From Catellatospora coxensis (GTDB lineage Bacteria; Actinomycetota; Actinomycetes; Mycobacteriales; Micromonosporaceae), in NCBI RefSeq assembly GCF_016862635.1, contig NZ_BONI01000074.1:1-47528 (forward strand): a DNA stretch of 47,528 nucleotides. Reading direction: 5' to 3'. Positions 1 through 7,116 of this stretch are shown here, in pieces. Numbering within the stretch: the stretch's first letter is position 1; each line of letters starts with the position of its first letter. The notes under the pieces are model-generated. The model saw only the letters and a program-made list of their open reading frames with translations. It was not told the DNA's origin and did not search any database. Position numbers and translations under genes: made by a program.

Positions 1-208
1 GGCCGGTCGCGTGCAGCATGCGGCAGGTGGCGCGGGCCTCGGACAGCTCCGTGCGCGCGTCGACCAGGACGGCGTCCGGGCTGGGGGTCGACACCAGGGT
101 GCGCACGTCGCGGGGGGCGGTGCGCACGGTGTGCGGGAGCAGGTCGAGCGCGGGAAGCACAACGGATGGTTCGCCGGCGCGTGCGGTCACCAGGAGCAGG
201 ATTTCCAC
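1..208 (-). CDS. glnR: GlnR-type OmpR-family response regulator, N-terminal fragment
   Basis: The leftward frame begins at GTG 208 and runs off the left edge after 69 codons. It opens with VEILLLVTARAGEPSVVLP, continues LDLLPHTVRTAPRDVRTL, and carries DAVLVDARTELSEARATCR, which matches the start of actinobacterial GlnR, the orphan OmpR-family regulator of nitrogen assimilation. Only the receiver half is present; the winged-helix DNA-binding domain lies outside the window. A good Shine-Dalgarno (GGAGG, about 7 nt before the GTG) fixes the start. The gene is transcribed divergently from the membrane protein at 488. The family call rests on recalled similarity of the N-terminus; another GlnR-like orphan regulator is the main alternative. 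Confidence 0.8.
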   Translation of the reverse strand, partial: MEILLLVTARAGEPSVVLPALDLLPHTVRTAPRDVRTLVSTPSPDAVLVDARTELSEARATCRMLHATG

Positions 209-487
209 GGATCGCCTCCGTCCTCGCGGCAAGGGCCGCGCGAGCAGCACATGGGGGGCGTGGCTGGCCTCACGTCGGTCCCGGCGTCGCTGACGGGCGG
301 GTAAAGCATGAGCATAGTCGAGACCAATAGAAATACCAGCACCCCACGGCTTTGTCACTCACCGCACGTGATCGCGGGGCGATGTTTCGGTCATCTTTCG
401 CGCGTGTTCCGCGCGCCGCGCCCGTGCCGCGCAGGTTCCCACCCCGGTGAGGTGCGCTCTTGGGGGGTGAGGTGGCACGATCGTTGC
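209..487. other. Divergent intergenic region glnR / membrane protein
   Basis: About 280 bases lie between the two divergent starts. A leftward TATGCT (316-311) could be the -10 for glnR. CACGAT at 476-481 sits exactly 6 nt before GTG 488 and is a degenerate TANNNT box. No clear GlnR-type operator, RNA gene or coding potential was seen here. Confidence 0.4.
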
Positions 488-1582
488 GTGCTCGGTTCCC
501 CTCCCGACGACAGCGTCCGTAATCGCAGGTCATCCGGCCCCCAGTTCGACGGGCCGCACCGGCCCGGCCCTGGCCAGGCCGGCCGTGGCCCTGCGCCCGT
601 TCCCGTGCCCGCGAGCCGCGGCGCCGAGCGGGGCGCCGAGCCCGGCCCGCGTTCGCGCCGGGACGAGGCGGTGAAGGCGAAGGACCGGCGCGCATCCCGC
701 GGCGACGAGCCCGAGGCCGACGTCCAGGACGGGCCCGAGCCTGAGGTCGTCCCGGTGCGGCGGCTGCTGTCGGCGGCCGTCGCCGGCTTCGCGCTGCTGC
801 TCGGCGTGGGCCTGGTGATGGGCGCGCAGACCGCGGGCGTCGGCACGGGCCGCATCCCGTACGCCGTCGTGATCTTCGGTGCGCAGCTGCTCTACGTCTT
901 CGCCACCACCATGGCGATCCGCCCGCCCGGCGTGAAGGTGGTCGCCGCGGTCGGCGTGCTCGCGGCGCTCGCCGCCGACGTCGCCGCGATCGTGACCGAC
1001 GTGGCCTCGGTGGCTCCGCTCGGCCTGATCGCGGCAGGCGGCCTGGTCGCCGGTGTGGTGGGCCAGATGGTGCGGCCCGAGGGGCGGATGCACGTCTCCG
1101 AGTCGCTCGGCTCGACGGTGGTCATCGTGCTCGGCGTGGTCTCGTTCGCCACGCTCATTGTTTTGACCCGCCTGCCCGCGGGCACACAGGCCATTGTGGT
1201 CTGTCTCATCGCCAGCGGCATCGCCCTGGGCGTCGCCCGGCTGACCGACGTGTTCGCGCCGTACCCGCGCCTGGCCGACCAGGTCCCGCGCGGCTCCGCG
1301 GGCATCGTCGTCGGCGCGATGCTGGGCACCGGCGTGGCCGCCGTGATCGGCCGCTACCTGGTGCCGTTCACGCCCAGCCAGGCCGCGATGATCGGCATGG
1401 CCGCGGCCGGGGCCGCCGTGCTGGCCGACCTCACCATCGGCTTCGCCGAGGCGGGCCGGGAGCAGTCCGGCGAGGCGCCGACCATGTGGCTGGCCCGGCA
1501 CATGCAGGGCCCGCTGGCCGGGTTCGCGCTGGCCGCGCCGGTCGCGTACGTGATCAGCGTGTTCTTCCTGGTGCCCGCATGA
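488..1582 (+). CDS. Multi-pass membrane protein of unknown function
   Basis: A 364-residue protein with a disordered, Pro/Arg-rich N-terminal tail of about 90 residues followed by a membrane domain of roughly eight to nine hydrophobic segments (first segment LLSAAVAGFALLLGVGLVMG). No catalytic motif was recognised. The start is uncertain: GTG 488 is preferred because codon bias is already strong from there and a -10-like CACGAT lies 6 nt upstream, but GTG 671, just before the membrane part, is possible. The stop codon overlaps the next start (ATGA, 1579-1582), so the protein is probably translated together with the DUF2993 protein and may act with it in the envelope. Function not assigned. 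Confidence 0.75.
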   Translation: MLGSPPDDSVRNRRSSGPQFDGPHRPGPGQAGRGPAPVPVPASRGAERGAEPGPRSRRDEAVKAKDRRASRGDEPEADVQDGPEPEVVPVRRLLSAAVAGFALLLGVGLVMGAQTAGVGTGRIPYAVVIFGAQLLYVFATTMAIRPPGVKVVAAVGVLAALAADVAAIVTDVASVAPLGLIAAGGLVAGVVGQMVRPEGRMHVSESLGSTVVIVLGVVSFATLIVLTRLPAGTQAIVVCLIASGIALGVARLTDVFAPYPRLADQVPRGSAGIVVGAMLGTGVAAVIGRYLVPFTPSQAAMIGMAAAGAAVLADLTIGFAEAGREQSGEAPTMWLARHMQGPLAGFALAAPVAYVISVFFLVPA

Positions 1583-2286
1583 AGAAGTTCCTCACGGTCA
1601 CCGCGGTCCTGCTCGTCGTCCTGGGGGTGCTGGTCGCGGTCGCCGACCGGGCCGGCGCGCACTTCGCGGAACGTGAGATCGCCACCCGGGTCTCCGCGCG
1701 GATGCAGGACCAGGGCATCACCTCGACCCCGCCCGAGGTCGAGATCCAGGGCTTTCCGTTCCTGACCCAGGTCGCGGCCGGACGGTACACCCAGATCGAC
1801 ATCACCATGCGTGACCTCAAGGGCGGCACGCTGCCCCTGCCGCTGCTCAACGTGGCGGCGCACGACGTCGAGGCCGAACTGTCGCAGCTCATGGACGGCA
1901 CCGCGCGGCCGGTGGCGGCCCGGGTCGACGGTGACGCCACGGTGTCGTACGCCAGCCTGGTCGAGGCCAGCGGCCTGGCCGGGATCACGCTGACCTCGGC
2001 CGGCCCCAACGACGTCCGGGTCAGCGGCAAGGTGCCGCTCATCGGCGAGGTCACCGGCACCGCCGAGGTCACCGTCGTGGACGGCAGCCACGTCCGGCTG
2101 CGCGTCACCTCGCTCAAGGGCGCCGCCGGCTCGATCAGCCAGACGATCCTCAACACCTACAAGGACCGGCTCGCGGTGACCCTGACCCTGCCGAAGCTGC
2201 CCTTCAACCTGGAACTGACCGACGTCCAGACCGAGTCGACCGGCCTCGTCGTGTCCTTCACCGCCAAGGACGTCGAGCTGGCCTGA
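1579..2286 (+). CDS. DUF2993 (LmeA-like) envelope protein
   Basis: A 235-residue protein starting MKKFLTVTAVLLVVLGVLVA, a signal peptide or uncleaved anchor, followed by the DUF2993 fold: VEIQGFPFLTQVAAGRYTQID, then the LPLPLLNVAAHDVEAEL segment. DUF2993 contains mycobacterial LmeA, a periplasmic protein that binds phospholipid and affects mannan chain length of lipoglycans; the exact role in other actinobacteria is not established. The start overlaps the upstream stop by 4 nt, indicating translational coupling. It is followed by a strong hairpin at 2291-2330. The family assignment is firm; a role in lipoglycan assembly is inference from the family. Confidence 0.85.
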   Translation: MKKFLTVTAVLLVVLGVLVAVADRAGAHFAEREIATRVSARMQDQGITSTPPEVEIQGFPFLTQVAAGRYTQIDITMRDLKGGTLPLPLLNVAAHDVEAELSQLMDGTARPVAARVDGDATVSYASLVEASGLAGITLTSAGPNDVRVSGKVPLIGEVTGTAEVTVVDGSHVRLRVTSLKGAAGSISQTILNTYKDRLAVTLTLPKLPFNLELTDVQTESTGLVVSFTAKDVELA

Positions 2287-2290
2287 CGGC

Positions 2291-2330
2291 CGGGTGGATC
2301 ACCTTCGCGATCTCGCAGGGTGATCCACCG
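2291..2330 (+). terminator. Hairpin terminator after the DUF2993 gene
   Basis: GGTGGATCACC (2293-2303) pairs perfectly with GGTGATCCACC (2319-2329) over 11 bp; the loop contains a second small stem (CGCGA/TCTCG). It starts 5 nt after the stop codon and has no strong T run. Confidence 0.7.
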
Positions 2331-2376
2331 GTCCCGGATGGTGGACGACACATTCCCGAAATCAGAGCCCTGCTGG

Positions 2377-2382
2377 TAGGGT
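2377..2382 (+). promoter_or_regulatory. -10 box of a leaderless transcript for the Cys leader peptide
   Basis: TAGGGT fits the actinobacterial TANNNT consensus and lies 8 nt before ATG 2391, so transcription should start at or next to the A of the start codon. No strong -35 was seen. Confidence 0.65.
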
Positions 2383-2390
2383 CACCAACT

Positions 2391-2468
2391 ATGAGTCCGC
2401 TGCTTACCAAGCGGCGCGCGGTCGACCTGTGCCGCGTGGCCACGTGCCTGTGTTGCCCCGTCCTCTGA
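2391..2468 (+). CDS. Cysteine-rich leader peptide upstream of sseA (25 aa)
   Basis: A 25-codon frame, beginning MSPLLTKRRAVDLCRVATC and ending CLCCPVL, with cysteines at 14, 19, 21 and 22. It matches the class of short Cys-codon uORFs found before sulfur-assimilation operons in actinobacteria, where slow translation at Cys codons reports cysteine or Cys-tRNA shortage and controls downstream expression. It looks leaderless (-10 at 2377-2382). A 9-bp pairing links its first Cys codon region (2427-2435) to bases just after its stop (2471-2479), and a terminator-like hairpin lies at 2586-2638 before sseA. The peptide itself probably has no function beyond being translated. Confidence 0.8.
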   Translation: MSPLLTKRRAVDLCRVATCLCCPVL

Positions 2469-2513
2469 CGGCGGCACAGTTTGCGCACCTCGATCGCGCT
2501 TCCGTGATCGTTT
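2427..2513 (+). promoter_or_regulatory. Leader RNA hairpins overlapping the Cys uORF
   Basis: CTGTGCCGC (2427-2435), covering Cys codon 14, is perfectly complementary to GCGGCACAG (2471-2479). Immediately downstream, CGATCGCG (2491-2498) pairs with CGTGATCG (2503-2510) around a CTTC loop, one pair being G.U, followed by TTT. A ribosome paused on the Cys codons would cover the first arm and free the second. Confidence 0.5.
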
Positions 2514-2585
2514 AGCAGCTCTGTCAACTGACTCGCATCGCCCGCTCATCGCAGAGCCGGCCGCCCCCGCAAGTCAGCCAGCCGC

Positions 2586-2640
2586 CGTCGCCCTGTACCC
2601 GGTGAACCCCCTGTGGACCCGTACGCGGCGACGTTTTTCT
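2586..2640 (+). terminator. Candidate attenuator terminator before sseA
   Basis: CGTCGCC (2586-2592) pairs with GGCGACG (2627-2633); after a one-pair mismatch and a wobble the stem continues with GTAC/GTAC (2595-2598 with 2621-2624). The stem is followed directly by TTTTTCTTTCT. It has the form of an intrinsic terminator placed inside the 248-nt gap between the leader peptide and sseA, and T runs are rare in this DNA. Confidence 0.6.
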
Positions 2641-2716
2641 TTCTCCCGCTCGCGCTCCCGGTGGCGTCACCCGCACCAGACGTTCATCCACCAGCCACAT
2701 CTCAAGGGAGAACTCC

Positions 2717-3565
2717 ATGAGTCGCGAATCCGCCCTCGTCTCGGCCGACTGGGCCGAGAAGAACATCGCCGCACCCGGCGTCGTGTTCGTCGAGGTCGAC
2801 GAGGACACCACCGCCTACGACGGTGGCCACATCGCCGGCGCGATCAAGCTGGACTGGCGCCAGGACCTGCAGGACCCGGTGCGCCGTGACTTCGTCAACA
2901 AGGAGCAGTTCGAGGCGCTGCTGTCCTCGCGCGGCGTCGCCAACGACGACACCGTCGTGCTGTACGGCGGCAACAACAACTGGTTCGCCGCGTACGCCTA
3001 CTGGTACTTCAAGCTCTACGGCCACGGCGACGTGAAGCTGCTCGACGGCGGCCGCAAGAAGTGGGAGCTCGACGCCCGCCCGCTGTCCAAGGACGCGGTC
3101 GAGCGCCCGGCCACCCAGTACGTCGCCCAGGACCAGGACCTGAGCATCCGTGCCTTCCGCGACGACGTCGTCAAGGCGATCGGCGTGCAGAACCTGATCG
3201 ACGTGCGCTCGCCCGACGAGTACGCGGGCCGCCTGCTCGCCCCCGCCCACCTGCCGCAGGAGCAGGCGCAGCGGGCCGGCCACATCCCCACGGCGCTCAG
3301 CGTGCCGTGGTCCAAGGCCGCGAACGAGGACGGCACCTTCAAGTCCGACGCCGAGCTGACCGAGCTGTACGCGGCCGCCGGCATCGACGACAGCAAGGAC
3401 ACCATCGCGTACTGCCGCATCGGCGAGCGCTCCTCGCACACCTGGTTCGTGCTGCAGGAGATCCTCGGCAAGGCGAACGTGAAGAACTACGACGGATCCT
3501 GGACCGAGTACGGCTCGCTGGTCGGCGTGCCGGTGGCACTGGGCGACGAGCCCGGGAAGGCGTGA
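2717..3565 (+). CDS. sseA: Sulfurtransferase (thiosulfate / 3-mercaptopyruvate type, tandem rhodanese)
   Basis: A 282-residue two-domain rhodanese. It moves a sulfane sulfur from thiosulfate or 3-mercaptopyruvate to an acceptor thiol through a persulfide on Cys233 in the loop CRIGERSS of the C-terminal domain. The N-terminal domain (DEDTTAYDGGHIAGAIKLDW) lacks the catalytic Cys, as usual. Length is typical of actinobacterial SseA. The start ATG 2717 has the Shine-Dalgarno AAGGGAG. It is followed after 5 nt by sseC, the same pair found in mycobacteria, and preceded by a Cys-codon leader peptide and a candidate attenuator, so expression is probably induced when cysteine is short. The loop composition favours thiosulfate, but the donor cannot be settled by reading. 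Confidence 0.92.
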   Translation: MSRESALVSADWAEKNIAAPGVVFVEVDEDTTAYDGGHIAGAIKLDWRQDLQDPVRRDFVNKEQFEALLSSRGVANDDTVVLYGGNNNWFAAYAYWYFKLYGHGDVKLLDGGRKKWELDARPLSKDAVERPATQYVAQDQDLSIRAFRDDVVKAIGVQNLIDVRSPDEYAGRLLAPAHLPQEQAQRAGHIPTALSVPWSKAANEDGTFKSDAELTELYAAAGIDDSKDTIAYCRIGERSSHTWFVLQEILGKANVKNYDGSWTEYGSLVGVPVALGDEPGKA

Positions 3566-3570
3566 TCACC

Positions 3571-3903
3571 ATGACCGCACAGACTGCTGCTTCCACTGTC
3601 GCGGCCGGTTGCGCCGCCCCCGACCAGGCCGCCCCGCTGCCGCTCAGCGTCGACCTGGAGAAGGAGACCGTCATCACCGGCGTCGTGCAGGCGTCGGGTG
3701 ACCCGGTCGCCGGGGCGTACGTTCGCCTGCTCGACCGCAGCGGCGAGTTCACCGCCGAGGTCGTGACCTCGCCGGCGGGCCAGTTCCGCTTCTTCGCCGC
3801 GCCGGGCACCTGGCAGCTGCGCGCCCTGTCGCGCTTCGGCAACGGCGACGCCACCGTCGACGCCGCCCGCGGCGTCAACGAGGTCTCCCTCGCCGTCGCC
3901 TAG
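3571..3903 (+). CDS. sseC: DUF1416 protein, SseC-like
   Basis: A 110-residue protein with a Cna-B/transthyretin-like beta-sandwich: VITGVVQASGDPVAGAYVRL, then FTAEVVTSPAGQFRFFAAPG and a final strand ending NEVSLAVA. This is the DUF1416 family, called SseC in mycobacteria because it always follows sseA. The molecular role is unknown; the pairing suggests a partner or carrier in sulfur transfer. ATG 3571 starts 5 nt after the sseA stop, so both are in one operon under the Cys leader. A two-box palindromic repeat begins about ten bases after the stop and probably ends the transcript. Confidence 0.88.
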   Translation: MTAQTAASTVAAGCAAPDQAAPLPLSVDLEKETVITGVVQASGDPVAGAYVRLLDRSGEFTAEVVTSPAGQFRFFAAPGTWQLRALSRFGNGDATVDAARGVNEVSLAVA

Positions 3904-3912
3904 CTTTCGCCC

Positions 3913-3966
3913 AAAGGAAGGGCACCTTCTTAACGCTCCGCGTTATAGAAGGTGCCCTTCTTAACG
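3913..3966. repeat. Two-box palindromic repeat, inverted form (copy A)
   Basis: Boxes GAAGGGCACCTTC and GAAGGTGCCCTTC face each other around TTAACG/CGTTA; the arms (3917-3935 and 3941-3960) pair over about 19 bp with one bulged base. A second TTAACG follows. It lies just after sseC. Confidence 0.85.
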
Positions 3967-4091
3967 CCTGCTGCCTGGCGGCGCAGGCGGGGGCGGGGCG
4001 CGGGAGGGAGTGCCCGGGAGGGCCTCCGCCTCAGCCGTGGGACGGGGATCGGCGGCCACCGCGACACGCCCACGGGCGGGCACGTGGCAGC

Positions 4092-4619
4092 ATGAACGGC
4101 GTGACCATCGACCCGCCCGCACCCGAGGCCGCCCCGCAGCCCCAGCCGACGCCGCCTGCCCGCCGCCACCTGTGGACAGCCCTCGTCATCGGCTGGGCTC
4201 TGCTGCTGGTGGTGCTCGCCGTCTGGTCCGCCCGCAACGACCCGCCGTCGCTGCGTGACCAGACCACCGCCGCCTCGGCCAAGGCGACGATCGACGAGGT
4301 CGTCGGCCAGGTCACGGCACAGGCCCCGGCCGGCGCGACGATCCAGGACAAGGGGTACGCCGAGAAGGGCTGCAGCCTGTCCGCCGCCCGCGACGGCGTC
4401 TCGCTGGTCCGCACGCTGATCGTCTCCGGCCCGGTCGGCGGCGAGTCCGCCATGATCGAGGCGCTGGCGGCGGCGCTGCCCGACGCCGTCACCCGGCCCG
4501 CCGACGGCCCCAAGGAGGGCTTCTACTACGACGCGGGCAACTACGTCGCGGCCCGCGGCAAGGTGAGCGGCGAAGGCCTGGTCACCGTCGACCTCAGCTC
4601 GGGCTGCCGCGTCCCCTGA
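4092..4619 (+). CDS. Membrane-anchored protein of unknown function
   Basis: A 175-residue protein with a Pro-rich cytoplasmic N-terminus (residues 1-25), one transmembrane helix (LWTALVIGWALLLVVLAVW, about 27-45) and an outer domain of about 130 residues containing two cysteines, one in KGCSLSAARDG and one near the C-terminus (SSGCRVP), which could form a disulfide. No family was recognised. ATG 4092 has no clear Shine-Dalgarno; GTG 4101 in the same frame is an alternative start. The gene lies between two copies of the two-box repeat, and its 3' end converges on the DsrE-like gene. Confidence 0.7.
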   Translation: MNGVTIDPPAPEAAPQPQPTPPARRHLWTALVIGWALLLVVLAVWSARNDPPSLRDQTTAASAKATIDEVVGQVTAQAPAGATIQDKGYAEKGCSLSAARDGVSLVRTLIVSGPVGGESAMIEALAAALPDAVTRPADGPKEGFYYDAGNYVAARGKVSGEGLVTVDLSSGCRVP

Positions 4620-4648
4620 CCCGTCCCGCTCACCGGCACCACAGTGTC

Positions 4649-4695
4649 AGGAAGGGCGCCTTCTACAACGCGAAGCGTTGCAAGGCGCCCTTCCC
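4649..4695. repeat. Two-box palindromic repeat, inverted form (copy B)
   Basis: GGAAGGGCGCCTTCTACAACG and CGTTGCAAGGCGCCCTTCC face each other around CGAAG. It lies between the convergent ends of the genes at 4092 and 4712. The box centre is GCG here instead of GCA/TGC, with the change matched on both arms. Confidence 0.85.
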
Positions 4696-4711
4696 TCTTT
4701 CGTTCGCTTCG

Positions 4712-5074
4712 CTAGTAGACGAGGGCCTGGGTGTCTTCGGAGAGGGCTTCCTCGACGAAGACGGCGGCGCCGGCTATGCGGATGCCCGGGAGGACGTCGG
4801 CCGGGGTGATCTCGCGGCGAGCGGCGCACTGGGTGCACAGGGTCACGGTTCCGGCGGCCAGGATCGCGTCGAGCAGATCGGGCAGCGGCGCGGAGTGCGG
4901 CAGGTCGAACTCGGCCGCCCGGCCGGGCAGCGCGAACCAGCTTGCCTCGCCGGTCAGCCACAGCGACACCTGCGCGCCGGCCGCCACGGCGGTCGCGGCC
5001 ACGGTGAACGCCTGCGCGCAGCGCTCCGGCGCGTCGGCTCCGGCGGTCGTCTTCACGATGAGTTTGCGTGCCAC
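4712..5074 (-). CDS. DsrE-family small protein
   Basis: A 120-residue protein starting VARKLIVKTTAGADAPERC. The layout (KLIVKTT at strand 1, APERCAQAFTVAATAVAAGAQVSLWLTGEA, then LCTQCAARREITPADVLPGIRIAGAAVFVEEAL) fits DsrE/DsrF-like proteins, which often handle sulfur relay through conserved cysteines; here CTQC is the candidate site. GTG 5074 is chosen because an upstream alternative at 5131 would overlap the leaderless promoter and start of the divergent small gene. It sits in the sulfur block next to sseA/sseC, but the family does not prove sulfur transfer. Confidence 0.8.
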   Translation of the reverse strand: MARKLIVKTTAGADAPERCAQAFTVAATAVAAGAQVSLWLTGEASWFALPGRAAEFDLPHSAPLPDLLDAILAAGTVTLCTQCAARREITPADVLPGIRIAGAAVFVEEALSEDTQALVY

Positions 5075-5111
5075 GTCCGACAGCTTATGCACGCGCGCCC
5101 GGCACGCCTCA

Positions 5112-5117
5112 TAGGAT
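5112..5117 (+). promoter_or_regulatory. -10 box for the 34-aa membrane peptide
   Basis: TAGGAT ends 6 nt before GTG 5124, the spacing expected for a leaderless transcript. Confidence 0.6.
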
Positions 5118-5123
5118 CTACCC

Positions 5124-5228
5124 GTGGTCACCGAGATCGGGTTCGTCAGCCTGCTGGTAGCCGGGTTCGGCGCGCTCGCCGGCGGCCTGGCCTATGTGGC
5201 CGTCAAAATCTCCCGCGGCCGCTGGTGA
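5124..5228 (+). CDS. Leaderless single-helix membrane peptide (34 aa)
   Basis: A 34-codon frame from GTG 5124 to TGA 5226-5228: VVTEIGFVSLLVAGFGAL, AGGLAYVAVKIS, RGRW. One helix with small residues (GFGALAGGLAY) ends in a positively charged tail (KISRGRW), the form of a type I or tail-anchored micro-membrane protein. A -10 box sits 6 nt before the start. Third positions follow the genome's G/C bias, which supports coding. No function is recognised. It lies between the divergent DsrE-like gene and nitrobindin, 73 bases upstream of the latter, and may be cotranscribed with it. Confidence 0.65.
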   Translation: MVTEIGFVSLLVAGFGALAGGLAYVAVKISRGRW

Positions 5229-5301
5229 GAGTGCCTGCCCGCCAACGGGTGGGCGAGGTCGCCGGCGAGTTCCGCAGTCGTGAACGAAGAGGGTTGAAAC
5301 G

Positions 5302-5895
5302 GTGAGTACTGAAGAGAATCCGCTGCAGCCGCCGCCGTGGCTGAACGCGCCGCCGGTCGACCCGTACCCCTACGAGGAGACCCACGACCTGCGCACCGGG
5401 CCGGACCTGCACCCGGACCTGCTGGACCTGCTGCCCTTCGTCGGGGTGTGGCGGGGCCGCGGCCGGGGCGGCTACCCGTCGATCGAGGACTTCGACTACG
5501 CGCAGGAGATCCGGATCAGCCACGACGGCCGGCCGTTCCTGTTCTACGAGTCGAAGGCGTGGATCCTCGACGCGGAGTCCAAGCCGGTGCGGCCGGGCGG
5601 GCGTGAGGCCGGCTGGTGGCGTCCGGCGGGCAAGGACGGCGACGAGCTGGAAGCCATCATGACCAACCCGACCGGCATCATGGAGCTGTACCTCGGCAAG
5701 GTCGAGGCGAACCCGCCCCGGATCGAGATGGTCACCGACTTCGTGGCGCGTACGTCCACCGCCAAGGAGGTCACCGCGGGGCACCGGCTCTACGGCATCG
5801 TCGAGGGCGCACTGCTGTACGCCCAGGACATGGCCGCGGTCGGAGAGGGCCTGACGCCGCACCTCAGCGCCCGCCTGATCCGCGTCGGCGGCTGA
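5302..5895 (+). CDS. Nitrobindin-like heme-binding protein (peroxynitrite isomerase family, DUF1794)
   Basis: A 197-residue FABP-like beta-barrel. The signature GVWRGRG (48-54) and the heme-ligand His187 in LTPHLSARL are both present, as in actinobacterial and eukaryotic nitrobindins, which bind ferric heme and convert peroxynitrite to nitrate. Length fits the actinobacterial members. GTG 5302 follows a Shine-Dalgarno (GAGGG, 9 nt spacing). The neighbours are sulfur-handling genes, consistent with a redox-stress neighbourhood, but no operon link beyond the small peptide at 5124 is evident. The closest alternative is a non-heme lipocalin of the same family, made less likely by the conserved His. 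Confidence 0.88.
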   Translation: MSTEENPLQPPPWLNAPPVDPYPYEETHDLRTGPDLHPDLLDLLPFVGVWRGRGRGGYPSIEDFDYAQEIRISHDGRPFLFYESKAWILDAESKPVRPGGREAGWWRPAGKDGDELEAIMTNPTGIMELYLGKVEANPPRIEMVTDFVARTSTAKEVTAGHRLYGIVEGALLYAQDMAAVGEGLTPHLSARLIRVGG

Positions 5896-6026
5896 AGCCG
5901 CATCATGCGGAGCCTGCTGCCGGGTCATGCGGAGCCCGCTCCGCGGCCTTGATCGGTGTCCAGCCTGCGCTGCGCTCCGGCTGGACACCGAGCGGCCGCT
6001 GCGACGGGCTCCTTACTGAACCGGTG

Positions 6027-6032
6027 TAGTTT
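6027..6032 (+). promoter_or_regulatory. -10 box for the Gfo/Idh/MocA gene
   Basis: TAGTTT ends 6 nt before GTG 6039; leaderless arrangement. Confidence 0.6.
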
Positions 6033-6038
6033 CAGGTC

Positions 6039-7004
6039 GTGACTGATCAGATTCGTTGGGGCGTTCTCGCCACGGGCGGGATCGCCGCACGCTTCGCGCG
6101 CGAGCTGGGCCAGGTGCCGGGCACGGAACTGGCGGCGGTGGGCTCGCGGACGGCGTCGTCCGCGCAGGCCTTCGCCGCCGAGCACGGCGCGGCGCGGTTC
6201 CACGGCTCGTGGGAGGCGCTGGCCGCCGACCCGGACGTGGACATCATCTACATCGCGACCCCGCACTCCCACCACCACGCGGCGGCTTCGCTGTGCCTGC
6301 GGGCCGGCAAGCCGCTGCTGGTGGAGAAGGCCTTCACGCTCGACCTCGCGTCGGCCCAGGACCTCGTCACCCTTGCCCGGGAACGCGAGCTGTTCCTGAT
6401 GGAGGCGTTCTGGACGCGTACCCTGCCGTCCACGCTGAAGATCCAGGAGCTGATCGCGGACGGCGCGATCGGCGAGCTGGTCGCGGTCCAGGCCGCGTTC
6501 GGCATCGGCCTGGACCCCGAGCCCTCGCACCGCCTGCGCAACCCCGAGCTGGGCGGCGGCGCACTGCTCGACCTGGGCGTATACCCGATCGGCTTCGCCC
6601 AGCTCCTGCTCGGCGAACCGAACCAGGTCCGCGCCTGGGCCCACCTGTTCCCCGAGGGCACCGACGAGCGCACCAGCATCTCGCTGGGCTTCCCGTCGGG
6701 CGCGGTCGCGTCGCTGTACTGCGGCGTCAACGGCGACGTGCGCAACGCGACGATCGTCGGCACCCACGGCCGCATCGAACTCCCCTGGGGCTTCCACGCC
6801 GCCGAACGCTTCGTCCTCCACCGCCACGCCGCGGACCCGGAGGAATTCGAGACCGCCCCCTCCGGCCTGCACTTCGAAGCAGCCGAGGCCACCCGCTGCC
6901 TCCGCGAGGGCAAGCTCGAATCCGACCTGATCCCCCTCGCCTCAACCCTCTCCGTCATGCACACCCTCGACGCCGTCCGCGCCCAGATCGGCGTCACCTA
7001 CTGA
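6039..7004 (+). CDS. Gfo/Idh/MocA-family NAD(P)-dependent oxidoreductase
   Basis: A 321-residue two-domain dehydrogenase. The N-terminal Rossmann fold begins WGVLATGGIAARFARELG; IIYIATPHSHHHAAASLCL and LLVEKAFTLDLASAQ give the family's conserved His and EK motif (the Lys of EKAF helps in cofactor and substrate binding). The C-terminal sheet domain contains GGGALLDLGVYPIGFAQLLLG. Substrates in this family are sugars, inositols or diols (trans-dihydrodiol dehydrogenase is the closest style), and nothing in the sequence fixes which. GTG 6039 follows a -10 box by 6 nt, so the mRNA is probably leaderless. The 3' end converges on the PiT transporter and shares a long hairpin with it. Confidence 0.9.
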   Translation: MTDQIRWGVLATGGIAARFARELGQVPGTELAAVGSRTASSAQAFAAEHGAARFHGSWEALAADPDVDIIYIATPHSHHHAAASLCLRAGKPLLVEKAFTLDLASAQDLVTLARERELFLMEAFWTRTLPSTLKIQELIADGAIGELVAVQAAFGIGLDPEPSHRLRNPELGGGALLDLGVYPIGFAQLLLGEPNQVRAWAHLFPEGTDERTSISLGFPSGAVASLYCGVNGDVRNATIVGTHGRIELPWGFHAAERFVLHRHAADPEEFETAPSGLHFEAAEATRCLREGKLESDLIPLASTLSVMHTLDAVRAQIGVTY

Positions 7005-7025
7005 CCCCCAGAAAAGCGACGATCT

Positions 7026-7102
7026 TGCGCGTACGGTGGGTACGGCACGCCCTTTCCGGGCATATCACCAACCGTTCGCGCAAGATCGTCGCGATCTTGG
7101 CG
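7026..7102. terminator. Long two-way hairpin between convergent genes
   Basis: GCGACGATCTTGCGCG (7026-7041) pairs perfectly with CGCGCAAGATCGTCGC (7087-7102); pairing continues inward with CGGT/ACCG and an inner GCCC/GGGC stem. It lies between the convergent oxidoreductase and PiT genes and would serve as a terminator in both directions. Confidence 0.75.
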
Positions 7103-7116
7103 GCATATGAGGGAAT

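Noticed and set aside
308..487. Upstream extension of the first membrane protein to ATG 308
   Set aside because: Codon bias is poor before 488, the extension is Arg/Cys/His-rich, and it would run through the divergent glnR promoter region.
5075..5131. Longer start for the DsrE-like protein at 5131
   Set aside because: It would overlap the leaderless promoter and start of the opposite 34-residue gene, and the extra residues do not fit the fold.
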